Shown: positions 16,636 to 25,072 of the stretch, piece by piece
How positions within the stretch are numbered: position 1 is the first letter of the stretch
Layout of the letters: each line of letters opens with the position of its first letter
Assembly (NCBI GenBank): GCA_036267635.1
Contig: DATAVR010000109.1
Coordinates: 1-64,000 of the forward strand
From: JADGRB01 sp036267635
Lineage (GTDB): Bacteria; Myxococcota_A; Polyangia; Fen-1088
Reading direction: 5' to 3'
DNA: 64,000 nucleotides
Notes under the pieces: model-generated
Told to the model about the DNA's origin: nothing
What the model saw: the letters and a program-made list of their open reading frames with translations, nothing else
Databases searched by the model: none
Position numbers and translations under genes: made by a program

Positions 16636-19017
16636 GTGGCAGGGACGCGGAGGACGCTCGTCGCGGTGAGCGCGAGTATTTGGGTGGCGGCGGGCGCCGC
16701 TTGCGTCGACAGCACCCACCGCGCGGCCGGGGACGGCGGCCTGCCGCCGGGCGCCGTGCAGCCCCTCGTCTGCCAGGGGACGCCGCCCGTCGCGGCGGTG
16801 ACCGATGCGGGGATCCCCTCGGCGACGCCGATGCCCGTCGGCCCGTACGGCTGGAAGAACGTCGCCATCAAGGGCGGCGGGTTCGTGAGCGGCATCGTGA
16901 TGAGCCAGGCGCTGCCGGGCCTCGCCTTCGCGCGCACCGACGTGGGGGGGGCCTACCGTTTCGATCCCGCCAGCGGGCGCTGGGCGCCGATCACCGACTG
17001 GGTCAGCAAACCCAACTCCAACCTCATCGGGATCGAGAGCATCGCCACGGATCCGGTCGATCCGAGCCGTGTCTACCTGGCCGCGGGCGAGTACACCAGC
17101 GGGGGCGACGGATTCATCCTCAGCTCGACCGACATGGGCCAGACCTTCGCCCAGAACAGCATCGGGGCGCCGATGGGCGGCAACGCCGACGGCCGCAACA
17201 TGGGCGAGCGGCTGGCCGTCGATCCCAACCTGCCGAGCACGCTCTACTTCGGCTCGCGCACCGCCGGGCTCTGGACCAGCGCCGACTTCGCCCAGACCTG
17301 GACGCAGGTGGCGAGCTTCACGAACGCCCTCGGCGCCAATGGCGAGTCCGCGGTGGCGACGACCATGGGAAACGGCTACGGGCTGACGTTCGTGGTCTTC
17401 GATCCGTCGACGGGCGACCCGGGGAGCGCCACGCCCAGCATCTACGTCGGCGTCGGCCTGACGACCGGGACGGCGCTCTATCGTTCGACCGACGCCGGGG
17501 CGACCTGGCAGCCGGTCGCCGGGCAGCCGGCGGGGATGATGCCGCACCACGCGGTGCTCGACGGCTGCGGCGATCTCTACTTCGCCTACAACAACGGGTC
17601 GGGTCCGAACGGCGTCACGGCCGGGGCGATCTGGCGCTACACGCCGGCGACCGGCGCCTGGACCGACGTCAGCCCCACGCACGGTGGGTTCGGTTTCGGC
17701 GGCATCTCTGCCGACGCCGCTCACCCGGGAACGCTGGTCGTCACCACGATCGACGACTGGGGAGACGCCGAGGCCAAGATCTATCGAACCACGAACGGCG
17801 GCGCGAGCTGGGCGTCACTCGCCGACGGAGCCGTCTGGGACGTGGCGAGCGCAGAGTGGCTCTACTGGCACACCGGCAGCCTGCCGTCGAGGGGCTGGAT
17901 GGGCAACGTGCAGGTCGATCCCTTTGATTCGTCGCACGCGCTCTTCATCACCGGGCAGGGTCTCTGGTCGAGCGACGACGTGACCGCCGCCGACAGCGGC
18001 GTGGCCACGCACTGGTCGTTCGCCGACGACGGTCTGGAAGAGACGGTGGCGCTCGATCTGGCCAGCCCTCCGGCCGCCGCACCACCATCGCCCTCGACCC
18101 CGCCGCTCTTGACCGGCGTCGGCGACATCGGCGGTTTCCGCCACGACGATCTCGACGTCTCGCCGCCGGGCGGGATGTTCGCCAACCCGATCTTCGGCAA
18201 CACCAACAGCATCGACTTTGCCGAGAGCGCGCCCACCATCGTCGCGCGGGTGGGGACGAGCTCGTCGTCGGGCGGGCAGAACGGTGCTTACTCGACCGAC
18301 GGGGGGACGACCTGGACGCCGTTTGCCGGCGCTCCCGCCGGGAGCACTGGGTCGGGATCGATCGCGGTCTCCGCCGACGGCGCCACGTTCGTGTGGGCCC
18401 CCAAGAAGGGGACCCCCTCGTACTCGGGGGACAGGGGCACCACCTGGACCGCCAGCACGGGGCTCGCGGCAGGCACGCTGGTCGCCGCCGATCGGGTCAA
18501 CCCGTCCAAGTTCTACGCCAGCGGGCGCGGCGGGATGCTCGCCAGCACCGACGGCGGCGCGACGTTCAAGCAGGTCACCACGCCCGCCTCCGGGCGGCCG
18601 CGTCCGGTGTTCGGCGTCGAAGGCGACCTCTGGATCCCGACCAGCACCGGCCTGCTTCATTCGCAGGACTCTGGCGCGACGTTCCCGGCCGTCGCGGCGG
18701 TGAACGGGGCGACCGCGGTCGGCTTCGGCGCGCCGGTGATGCCGGGACAGACCTACCCGTCCGTCTACCTGGCAGGTTCCGTGCTGCTCCCGACTTCGGT
18801 GTTCTACACCTGGGGGATCTACCGCTCCGACGACGCCGGGGCGACCTGGCAGCACCTCGACGATCCGCAGCACCAGTTCGGCTACATCAACTGCCTGGCC
18901 GGCGATCGACGCCAGCCCGGCCGCGTCTATCTCGGCACCTCCGGCAGAGGGATCGTCTACGGCGACCCGCAGACCGCAACGGTCACACCGACCGGCACAC
19001 CGACCGGCACACAATGA
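16636..19017 (+). CDS. GH74-family xyloglucanase, copy 1
   Basis: A 793-aa secreted glycoside hydrolase of family 74 (twin seven-blade propellers), which cleaves the beta-1,4-glucan backbone of xyloglucan. Seen: the hallmark start YGWKNVAIKGGGFVSGIV, ARTDVGGAYR with candidate catalytic Asp102, repeated BNR-type S-x-D-x-G-x-x-W blocks (STDAGATW, SDDAGATW), and GVGDIGGFRHDDL with the second candidate Asp497. GTG start; the N-terminus looks like a signal peptide with Cys (AAGAACVD) that could be lipidated. It ends in a short TPTGTPTGTQ tail. The stop overlaps a possible ATG of the second GH74 gene (ATGA). Endo- versus exo-action depends on loops I cannot judge here. Confidence 0.95.
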   Translation: MAGTRRTLVAVSASIWVAAGAACVDSTHRAAGDGGLPPGAVQPLVCQGTPPVAAVTDAGIPSATPMPVGPYGWKNVAIKGGGFVSGIVMSQALPGLAFARTDVGGAYRFDPASGRWAPITDWVSKPNSNLIGIESIATDPVDPSRVYLAAGEYTSGGDGFILSSTDMGQTFAQNSIGAPMGGNADGRNMGERLAVDPNLPSTLYFGSRTAGLWTSADFAQTWTQVASFTNALGANGESAVATTMGNGYGLTFVVFDPSTGDPGSATPSIYVGVGLTTGTALYRSTDAGATWQPVAGQPAGMMPHHAVLDGCGDLYFAYNNGSGPNGVTAGAIWRYTPATGAWTDVSPTHGGFGFGGISADAAHPGTLVVTTIDDWGDAEAKIYRTTNGGASWASLADGAVWDVASAEWLYWHTGSLPSRGWMGNVQVDPFDSSHALFITGQGLWSSDDVTAADSGVATHWSFADDGLEETVALDLASPPAAAPPSPSTPPLLTGVGDIGGFRHDDLDVSPPGGMFANPIFGNTNSIDFAESAPTIVARVGTSSSSGGQNGAYSTDGGTTWTPFAGAPAGSTGSGSIAVSADGATFVWAPKKGTPSYSGDRGTTWTASTGLAAGTLVAADRVNPSKFYASGRGGMLASTDGGATFKQVTTPASGRPRPVFGVEGDLWIPTSTGLLHSQDSGATFPAVAAVNGATAVGFGAPVMPGQTYPSVYLAGSVLLPTSVFYTWGIYRSDDAGATWQHLDDPQHQFGYINCLAGDRRQPGRVYLGTSGRGIVYGDPQTATVTPTGTPTGTQ

Positions 19018-19031
19018 AGGGACCGACGACA

Positions 19032-21341
19032 ATGGGTTCACGCGCGCGATGGTTGATGTCGTTGGCGGGCGGGGTGGGGGTCTTCGCGCTGTCGGGCTGC
19101 AGCCGGATCTGCACCTGCCAGGTTCCGCCGGTCACGCCGGGGACGAGCCCCGCGGCACAGAACGCGCCCGCGGCGGCCGCCGCGCCGGCGGGCGGTGGCC
19201 TCAAAGGCAACGTGCCCTACAACTGGAAGAACGTCGTCGTCCTGGGCGGCGGCTTCGTCAGCGGCATCGTCTACAGCCCGGTCCAGAAGGATCTGGTCTT
19301 CGCGCGCACCGACGTGGGGGGCGCCTACCGCTTCGATCCGGACCACAAGGTCTGGGTCGCGCTCACCGATCAGCTGGGGCGCGATTCGAACTTCATCGGC
19401 ATCGAAAGCCTGGCGGCCGATCCGGTCGACCCCAACAAGGTCTATCTGGCCGCGGGGACGTACACCGGGTCGTGGGTCGGCAACGGCGCCATCCTCCGCT
19501 CGAACGATCGCGGCAACACCTGGCAGACGATCGACATGCCGGTGAAGATGGGCGGCAACGAGAACGGACGCTCGATGGGTGAGCGCCTGGCCATCGACCC
19601 CAACCTGACCAGCATCCTCTATTTCGGGTCGCGCAAGGCGGGCCTCTGGAAGAGCGGCGACTCGGGGTCTACCTGGGACAAGGTTGGCAGCTTCACCGCC
19701 TCCGACAACGACAAGGGGATCGGCATCCCGATCGTCTTCTTCGACAAGGCGAGCGGCGCCAAGGGGAAGGCGACGCCGACCATCTACGCGGCGGTCGCCA
19801 ACAACGACGGCAGCCTGTACCGCAGCACCGACGCCGGCGCCACCTGGAAGCTGGTCCCGGGGCAGCCCAAGGGCCTGATGGCCAGCCACGCCGAGTTCGA
19901 TTCGCTCGGCGAGCTCTACCTCAGCTACGGCAACGGCCCCGGCCCGAACGACATCTCCGACGGCGCGGTCTGGGAGTACGACCCCAAGAAAGACAAGTTC
20001 ACCGACATCACACCGTCGAAGCCGAACGGCGACGACAAGTTCGGCTACGGCGGCCTGTCGCTCGACGCCAAGCACCCCGGCACGCTGATGGTCAGCACCA
20101 TCGATCGTTGGAGCAAGGGGGACGAGATCTACCGGACCACCGACGGCGGCAAGAAGTGGAAAGCGCTGCTGACCAAGGTGGTGCGCGACGACACGGGCGC
20201 CAAGTACCTCTACTGGCACAAGTCCGAGCCGATCGGACGGGGCTGGATGGGCGACATCGCGATCGATCCGTTTCACCCGGAGCGCGCGATGTACGTGACC
20301 GGGGCGGGGATCTGGGCCACCGAGGACGCCACCGACGCGGACGCCGACAAGCCGACGCACTGGAAGTTCCTCGACCAGGGGCTCGAGGAGACGGTCATCA
20401 AGGCGCTGGTCAGCCCGCCGGCCGGACCGCCGCTCCTGAGCGCGATGGGCGATCTCTGCGGCTTCCGCCACGACGACATCGACAAGCCCTCGGCCGACGG
20501 GATGTTCGACAATCCGCTCTGCGGCTCGGCCAGCGGCATCGACGTCGCCTGGAGCAAACCGGATGTCGTCGCGCGCGTCGGCTGGGACAACAATCAGAAG
20601 TGGGGCGCCCTCTCTCTCGACGGCGGCAAGACCTGGGCGCCGTTCAAATCGATGCCCAAGAAGGCCAAGGGCGCCGGCTCGATCGCGGTGTCGGCCGACG
20701 GCACGGCGTTCCTCTGGGCGCCGCTGGAAGGGCCGGTCGTCTATTCGCAGGACGCCGGCGCGACCTGGAACCGCGCCGAGGGGCTCCCGGAGGCGGAAGC
20801 CTCTCCCGACTGGGCGCCGGTTCCGTTCAGGCCGGCCGCCGATCGCGTGAACCCGAAGAAGTTCTACGTGCTCGACGCCAAGGGGGGACAGGCCTTCACC
20901 AGCGTCGACGGCGGCGCCCACTTCACCGCCTCGTCGACGGGATTGCCCGCGCTCGCCGACTACCAGTTCGGCTCCTCCTCGGCGCAGGCCACGCCCGGCA
21001 TCGAGGGCGACGTATGGCTCACCAACTTCAAAGAGCTCAATCACTCGACCGATTCGGGGAAGACCTACGAGGCAATCGGCAGCGTGAGCGAGGCCTACGC
21101 GCTCGGCTTCGGCAAGGCGGCCGACGGCAAGAAGTACCCGGCGCTCTATCTCATCGGCAAGATCGACAGCGTGGTCGGCTTCTTCCGCTCCGACGACGTC
21201 GGCGCCACCTGGGTGCGGGTCAACGACGACCAGCACCAGTACGGCTTCTGCAGCGTCATCACCGGCGATCCCCGCGTCTACGGCCGCGTCTACGTGGGCA
21301 CCGGCGGCCGCGGGATCGTCTACGGCGAGCCGGCGAAGTAG
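19032..21341 (+). CDS. GH74-family xyloglucanase, copy 2 (lipoprotein)
   Basis: A 769-aa second GH74 enzyme, clearly related to the one before it (YNWKNVVVLGGGFVSGIV; ARTDVGGAYRFDP with Asp94; AMGDLCGFRHDDI with Asp474; repeated STDAGATW and SDDVGATW blocks; closing GRVYVGTGGRGIVYG). The signal peptide ends in a lipobox FALSGCSR, so this copy is probably anchored to a membrane. The ATG at 19032 has AAGGGA 8 bases upstream; an earlier ATG at 19014 overlaps the first gene's stop and is the alternative. Divergence between the copies is large enough to suggest different cleavage preferences. It is the last gene of the seven-gene run. Confidence 0.95.
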   Translation: MGSRARWLMSLAGGVGVFALSGCSRICTCQVPPVTPGTSPAAQNAPAAAAAPAGGGLKGNVPYNWKNVVVLGGGFVSGIVYSPVQKDLVFARTDVGGAYRFDPDHKVWVALTDQLGRDSNFIGIESLAADPVDPNKVYLAAGTYTGSWVGNGAILRSNDRGNTWQTIDMPVKMGGNENGRSMGERLAIDPNLTSILYFGSRKAGLWKSGDSGSTWDKVGSFTASDNDKGIGIPIVFFDKASGAKGKATPTIYAAVANNDGSLYRSTDAGATWKLVPGQPKGLMASHAEFDSLGELYLSYGNGPGPNDISDGAVWEYDPKKDKFTDITPSKPNGDDKFGYGGLSLDAKHPGTLMVSTIDRWSKGDEIYRTTDGGKKWKALLTKVVRDDTGAKYLYWHKSEPIGRGWMGDIAIDPFHPERAMYVTGAGIWATEDATDADADKPTHWKFLDQGLEETVIKALVSPPAGPPLLSAMGDLCGFRHDDIDKPSADGMFDNPLCGSASGIDVAWSKPDVVARVGWDNNQKWGALSLDGGKTWAPFKSMPKKAKGAGSIAVSADGTAFLWAPLEGPVVYSQDAGATWNRAEGLPEAEASPDWAPVPFRPAADRVNPKKFYVLDAKGGQAFTSVDGGAHFTASSTGLPALADYQFGSSSAQATPGIEGDVWLTNFKELNHSTDSGKTYEAIGSVSEAYALGFGKAADGKKYPALYLIGKIDSVVGFFRSDDVGATWVRVNDDQHQYGFCSVITGDPRVYGRVYVGTGGRGIVYGEPAK

Positions 21342-21376
21342 CGCGGACGATCGCCGCGTGCGCGGGATAGCCGATA

Positions 21377-21392
21377 GCGCGCTCGAGCGCGC
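21377..21392. terminator. Perfect 16-base GC palindrome after GH74 run
   Basis: GCGCGCTCGAGCGCGC lies 36 bases after the stop of the second GH74 gene. It can form a strong hairpin but lacks a following T run, so it is at best an atypical terminator or a 3'-end stabiliser. It also marks the edge where base composition drops into the AT-richer segment. Confidence 0.35.
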
Positions 21393-21422
21393 CGGCCCAC
21401 TTGGAGCACGCCGTCACGGACC

Positions 21423-21802
21423 GTGTACGTCGGGCTGGGTAGTGGCGATCAGTCCGTATTAGATGCAACGACCGGCAAGGGCAAAGAGTACGGCGTAACT
21501 CAGCCCAAGAACGGGCCGCTCCGTCAAACAAAAGAGGGAACTGAAGAATACGTAAAGCCAGGCAACTATGGAGCGGGGAACAATGCCTGGAGCGCACATA
21601 CACATCCCCCGACGGGGGCGCGGAGTTTTCTAATATGGATCTCGACGCCGCAAGGGTACTGGGAGCGCCACTCTATTTGGGGGATCCTAAGGGCAACCTG
21701 TGGGTGCTTGATCCCATCGCAAAAACCATAATGTTTGTCTCACCCCCTTCAACGTACGTTCCGGGAACAACGGCCATCCCGGATACCTCTACCTTTCGTT
21801 AG
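21423..21802 (+). pseudogene. Frameshifted JAMM/DUF4329-like protein fragment
   Basis: The frame from GTG at 21423 reads about 65 residues to NNAWSAHTHPP, then loses sense; one frame away the text continues FSNMDLDAARVLGAPLYLGD and PKGNLWVLDP to a TAG at 21802. Restoring one base in the C5 run near 21610-21613 would give HTHPPDGGAEFSNMD, which fits the HxH-x8-SxxD signature of JAMM/DUF4329-type domains often found at the C-termini of RHS-like toxins. No RHS body precedes it, so this is probably a broken toxin tip or a sequencing error in the C run. Base use is AT-richer than neighbours. Confidence 0.6.
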
Positions 21803-21812
21803 GATGAAACCA

Positions 21813-22345
21813 ATGAGACGAGTCCTGCTGTTGTGTGTCGTCGTCGCGATAGCGCCGTGGCTCGGTGCTGGCAGCTTAGCTGCTCAGTCACCGCCTATGC
21901 GAGGTCGCTTGGTAGGCTCGTGGGAAGGTGTTGTTGAAGGAGACTTTCGTGTTTTTCGAGTAGAAATCACCGCTCGTGATGAAGAATCGATCATCGCGAT
22001 GACCGCAGGCCAGACACACTCGGTCACGATGCTCTTCAGAATTAAGCGAATTGATTTGCAAGGAGACGGAATCACGCTGGACGGAGCGGGGATGGGTGGC
22101 CCCGACGACCTCGCATTGTCGGGAGTGTGAGGCGCATTGGAAGTCTGAGCCCCGATGGTGTGATCGACGCTAACGTCACGTTGGTCGACCATAAATCTCG
22201 TCCTGTCAACACATGGCATTTAGCATTGCTGAATCATGGCGGCGATTACGTTCATCAATTGTGTCAGCTGTCGGCGGACGCCAATGCGAGGATCCGTGGT
22301 GCGATGACACAAGGCGCGTTGCAGAATCGCCACTCTATTCGGTAA
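21813..22345 (+). pseudogene. Frameshifted secreted protein of unknown function
   Basis: Starts MRRVLLLCVVVAIAPWLGAG with a signal peptide ending about LAAQ, preceded by AGGA at suitable spacing (an ATG at 21804 is an alternative). It reads beta-strand-like text (LVGSWEGVVEGDFRVFRVEI) to GPDDLALSGV, where TGA at 22128 stops it. The next frame continues without a break in sense, RRIGSLSPDGVIDANVTLVD, to 22345. A single missing base near 22126 explains both. Alternatively the second part is a separate 72-aa gene starting GTG at 22127 with a four-base overlap, but it has no start features of its own. Family unknown. Confidence 0.5.
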
Positions 22346-22426
22346 CTGTACACGCGTGTGTGCGAGCATGTCGTCCGGCCCTAATAGATCGGCTTCAAAA
22401 TGCGTTCGACCAATGGAGTAGGTGCC

Positions 22427-22873
22427 ATGGGTGGAGTCCTTCGAAACTACTTTCTTCTGCTAAGTGTCTTACTGTTACCAGCCACTTTGCACGCTGACGT
22501 GCAGGTAACACACATCGTGGTCCGGAATGAGGGCTCGCTCCTGATGTTCGATTTCCGCGCCTGTAGCAAGGCTGCCGGGCTCGTACGCTTGACTGATATC
22601 GTCGTAAATGAGGTGGGCCACTTGCCTGACCTGTGTCGGCGGTCGTCGCTTACGCGTCTACCGATCGAGGTGCGGAGTTGGACGTATGGATCCCTTCTGC
22701 CAGGAGTCAGCGAAACCCGATGCGAGAATCTGCGCGCCGGTACGCGATATTCGATCGCAACGCTAAGCGCCGGGGCAGACTCGACAGCTGGGCAGCAAGA
22801 GTTCTCGATCGATGAGCACGGGCGAGTTCGGAAATACAAAGACTCTTGCGGTCTGGCGCTGGAGCCGCGGTGA
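22427..22873 (+). CDS. Small secreted protein, function unknown
   Basis: A 148-aa protein with a signal peptide (NYFLLLSVLLLPATLHA) and a mature part with four or five Cys and predicted strands (VQVTHIVVRNEGSLLMFDF; GTRYSIATLSAGAD). The ATG at 22427 has GGAG about 10 bases upstream; ATG at 22400 is the alternative. It is intact, unlike its two upstream neighbours in the same AT-richer patch, but may belong to the same foreign piece. No family recognised. Confidence 0.55.
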   Translation: MGGVLRNYFLLLSVLLLPATLHADVQVTHIVVRNEGSLLMFDFRACSKAAGLVRLTDIVVNEVGHLPDLCRRSSLTRLPIEVRSWTYGSLLPGVSETRCENLRAGTRYSIATLSAGADSTAGQQEFSIDEHGRVRKYKDSCGLALEPR

Positions 22874-22990
22874 ATATCTAGGGCCACGGTGGCGGCGCAT
22901 CCGGCGAAGCGCGGACGGAGAAGGTCGAGGCCGTCGATTCGGTGCTTGCAGAAATGGAGTGGCGGGCCGACCAATAAGGAGTCCTGCTGT

Positions 22991-24142
22991 CTACAAGGTC
23001 CGGGCGCCGGTGCTGGGCTCGAAGACGTAGATCTCCGCTGAGCGGCCAGTGCGGCTCTGGTAGCCCGAAGCGACGGACTGGGAGAACGAATCGACCGCCG
23101 CGGCGTCCACCAGGTTGACGGTGCTGCCGCCGAAGCCGGCGCCGGTGAGGCGGGCGCCGTGGCAAGTGGGCAACGGCAATGCCAGCTCCACCAGGACGTC
23201 GAGCTCGGGGCAGCTCACCTGGTAGTCGTCGCGGAGGCTGGCGTGGGATGCGGCCATCAGGATCTTGAGCCGCGCGGTGTCGCCGGAGCGCAGGGCGGCC
23301 ACCGCTTCGAGCACCCGTGCGTTCTCGTAGACGACGTGGCGGCATCGCCTTCGTACGACAGGAGGGAGCAGCTCGAAGAAGCGCGCTTCGTCGTCGGGGA
23401 CGATGTCGCGCAGGGAGCGGATCCCCGGGCGTAGCGATGCCAGGATCCGCACACCCTCTTCGCACTCCGCCCGACGCTTGTTGTACTCGGACGAGGCAAG
23501 GGCGTGGTGGACGCCGCTGTTGACCACCACGATCTTCAGCCCCGCGGGGATCTCCACTGTTTCGTGCGCCAGTGAACGGCAGTCGATGAGCAGCGCCTTT
23601 CCCTGCGCGCCGAACGTTGCGGCCATCTGGTCCATGATTCCGCAGGCGACACCGACGAAGCCGTTCTCGGCCTCGCGGGCCAGCTTGGCGACCTCCAGCG
23701 GCCGCAGCTCGAAGTCGCCGAGCGCCGACAACAGGAGAGCGGTCGCGACCTCGTAGGCCGCCGAGGAGCTGAGGCCGGCGCCGCGCGGGATGTCGCCGGT
23801 GATGGCGGCCTCGCAGGCCGGGAAGTCGATCCCCCGTTTGGAGAGCGCCCAAACGACGCCCTTGAAGTAGTCGGCCCACGAATGACTGGGATCCCGTTCC
23901 GGCGCCCCCCGGGGGAAGGTGCAGCTTTCGCCCAGGTCGACAGCGTGAAGCGTGAAGGTATCGCCGGGAACGCGGCGTCCGGCGACGGCCACGCCGCGAT
24001 CGACGGCGGCGGGCAGGACGAAACCTTCGTTGTAGTCGGTGTGCTCGCCGATCAGGTTCACACGCCCGGGGGCGAACGCCACGGCCTCCGGATCGTGGTG
24101 GGCGGCTTCTTTGAAGGCGGCAACGACCGTATCGCGTTCCAT
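22991..24142 (-). CDS. galK: Galactokinase
   Basis: A 383-aa GHMP kinase that phosphorylates galactose at C1. Seen: the galactokinase signature GRVNLIGEHTDYNEGFVLP near residue 25, the ATP-binding GAGLSSSAAYEVA, the substrate-side VACGIMDQMAATFG, and the C-terminal GARLTGAGFGGSTVNLV. Length is normal for bacterial GalK. The ATG shares one base with the stop of the nucleotidyltransferase gene before it (TGATG), so the two are translated together. The phosphate product, galactose-1-phosphate, is a natural substrate for that partner. Galactose is a side-chain sugar of xyloglucan, which links this operon to the GH74 locus upstream. Confidence 0.96.
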   Translation of the reverse strand: MERDTVVAAFKEAAHHDPEAVAFAPGRVNLIGEHTDYNEGFVLPAAVDRGVAVAGRRVPGDTFTLHAVDLGESCTFPRGAPERDPSHSWADYFKGVVWALSKRGIDFPACEAAITGDIPRGAGLSSSAAYEVATALLLSALGDFELRPLEVAKLAREAENGFVGVACGIMDQMAATFGAQGKALLIDCRSLAHETVEIPAGLKIVVVNSGVHHALASSEYNKRRAECEEGVRILASLRPGIRSLRDIVPDDEARFFELLPPVVRRRCRHVVYENARVLEAVAALRSGDTARLKILMAASHASLRDDYQVSCPELDVLVELALPLPTCHGARLTGAGFGGSTVNLVDAAAVDSFSQSVASGYQSRTGRSAEIYVFEPSTGARTL

Positions 24143-25062
24143 CAACCTTCGGTCCAGATGGGCGAGGGGTATGCCCCCCGCGCGACCATCTCGCGGAGCG
24201 TTTGCGTCACGGTCGGCTTGTCTTCCGGATGCGTCACGCCGAACCAGGCGTCGGAGGTTGCCAGGACGCGCACCGTCGCGACCTTCTCCCCGAGGAGCTC
24301 GCCGACGACGACGGGGATCAGGCATTCGGCTTTTTCTCGCGCTCGGCCGTCAGTCTCCAGGAACCGGATCAGATGGCGCTCGAGATGGTCGAACACGGAA
24401 GGCGTGAAACCCCAGAAGTTCATCGAGACGACTTCGTCGCCGCCGAGGAGATGCCGGGTCCCTGCCTCGTCGACGTACCGGGCGCGATCTCCCGCGCGTT
24501 CCACCTTGGTGCGCTCGACCAGGGCCTCGAGGAATCCGCCGTCGTCGACCTCGCAGATGGCCCGCGTGACGGCGGCGTGGTCGGAGAGCGTCTGCAGGAT
24601 CGGGTAGCCGACCATGCAGTAGTCCGCGGGGCGTCCAGGTGACGGTGTCCGCCTCAGGTGCTCGGCCACCGCCTTGAAGGACGTCTTGCCGTAGTAGTCG
24701 TCGGCGTTGATCGATACGAACGGTTCGGCGATCGCCCGGCGGGCGGACCAGATGGCGTGGGTCGTGCCCCAGGGCTTCGTGCGCCCGGACGGGACGGTGA
24801 AACCGGGTGGGAGATCGTCCAGTTGCTGGAACACGTATTCGACCGGGACGCGGCGCTCGTACTTGCTGCCGACCGCTTCGCGGAAGACCGCCTCGAAGTC
24901 GCGGCGAATGACGAAGACCACCTTCCCGAACCCGGCGGCGAGCGCGTCGAAGACGGAGTAGTCCATGATGGTCTCGCCGCTCGGCCCGAAGCGATCGAGC
25001 TGCTTCAGGCCGCCGTACCGGCTCCCCATTCCGGCCGCGAGGACCAGCAGCGTCGGTTTCAT
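24142..25062 (-). CDS. Sugar-1-phosphate nucleotidyltransferase family protein
   Basis: A 306-aa NTP-transferase-fold protein. Seen: the nucleotide-binding LVLAAGMGSRYGGLKQLDRF at the N-terminus, PWGTTHAIWSAR, and the metal-site ISINADDYYG-type strand (FVSINADDYYG). It is distinct from standard GalU/GlmU in its N-terminal GGLKQ version, a form often seen next to sugar kinases. Directly before galK and overlapping it, it may turn galactose-1-phosphate into a nucleotide sugar; no GalT-type uridylyltransferase gene is in the window. That role is inference. It is the first gene of a leftward pair. Confidence 0.88.
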   Translation of the reverse strand: MKPTLLVLAAGMGSRYGGLKQLDRFGPSGETIMDYSVFDALAAGFGKVVFVIRRDFEAVFREAVGSKYERRVPVEYVFQQLDDLPPGFTVPSGRTKPWGTTHAIWSARRAIAEPFVSINADDYYGKTSFKAVAEHLRRTPSPGRPADYCMVGYPILQTLSDHAAVTRAICEVDDGGFLEALVERTKVERAGDRARYVDEAGTRHLLGGDEVVSMNFWGFTPSVFDHLERHLIRFLETDGRAREKAECLIPVVVGELLGEKVATVRVLATSDAWFGVTHPEDKPTVTQTLREMVARGAYPSPIWTEG

Positions 25063-25072
25063 GGTTTCGCTT

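Larger units (their letters stand above)
21423..22873. other. AT-richer segment, likely horizontally acquired
   Basis: By eye this 1.45-kb stretch has many more A/T third positions than the surrounding genes. It contains two frameshifted genes and one small secreted-protein gene and separates the GH74 run from galK. No insertion sequence, direct repeat or tRNA was recognised at its edges. The boundaries are approximate. Confidence 0.6.

Noticed and set aside
16137..17927. Long plus-strand frame across lipoprotein C and GH74 copy 1
   Set aside because: Composition is Arg-rich nonsense, while the frames given carry complete known domains.
22213..22497. 94-aa frame inside the AT-richer insert
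   Set aside because: Conflicts with the continuing secreted protein and with the next gene; no sense in its translation.
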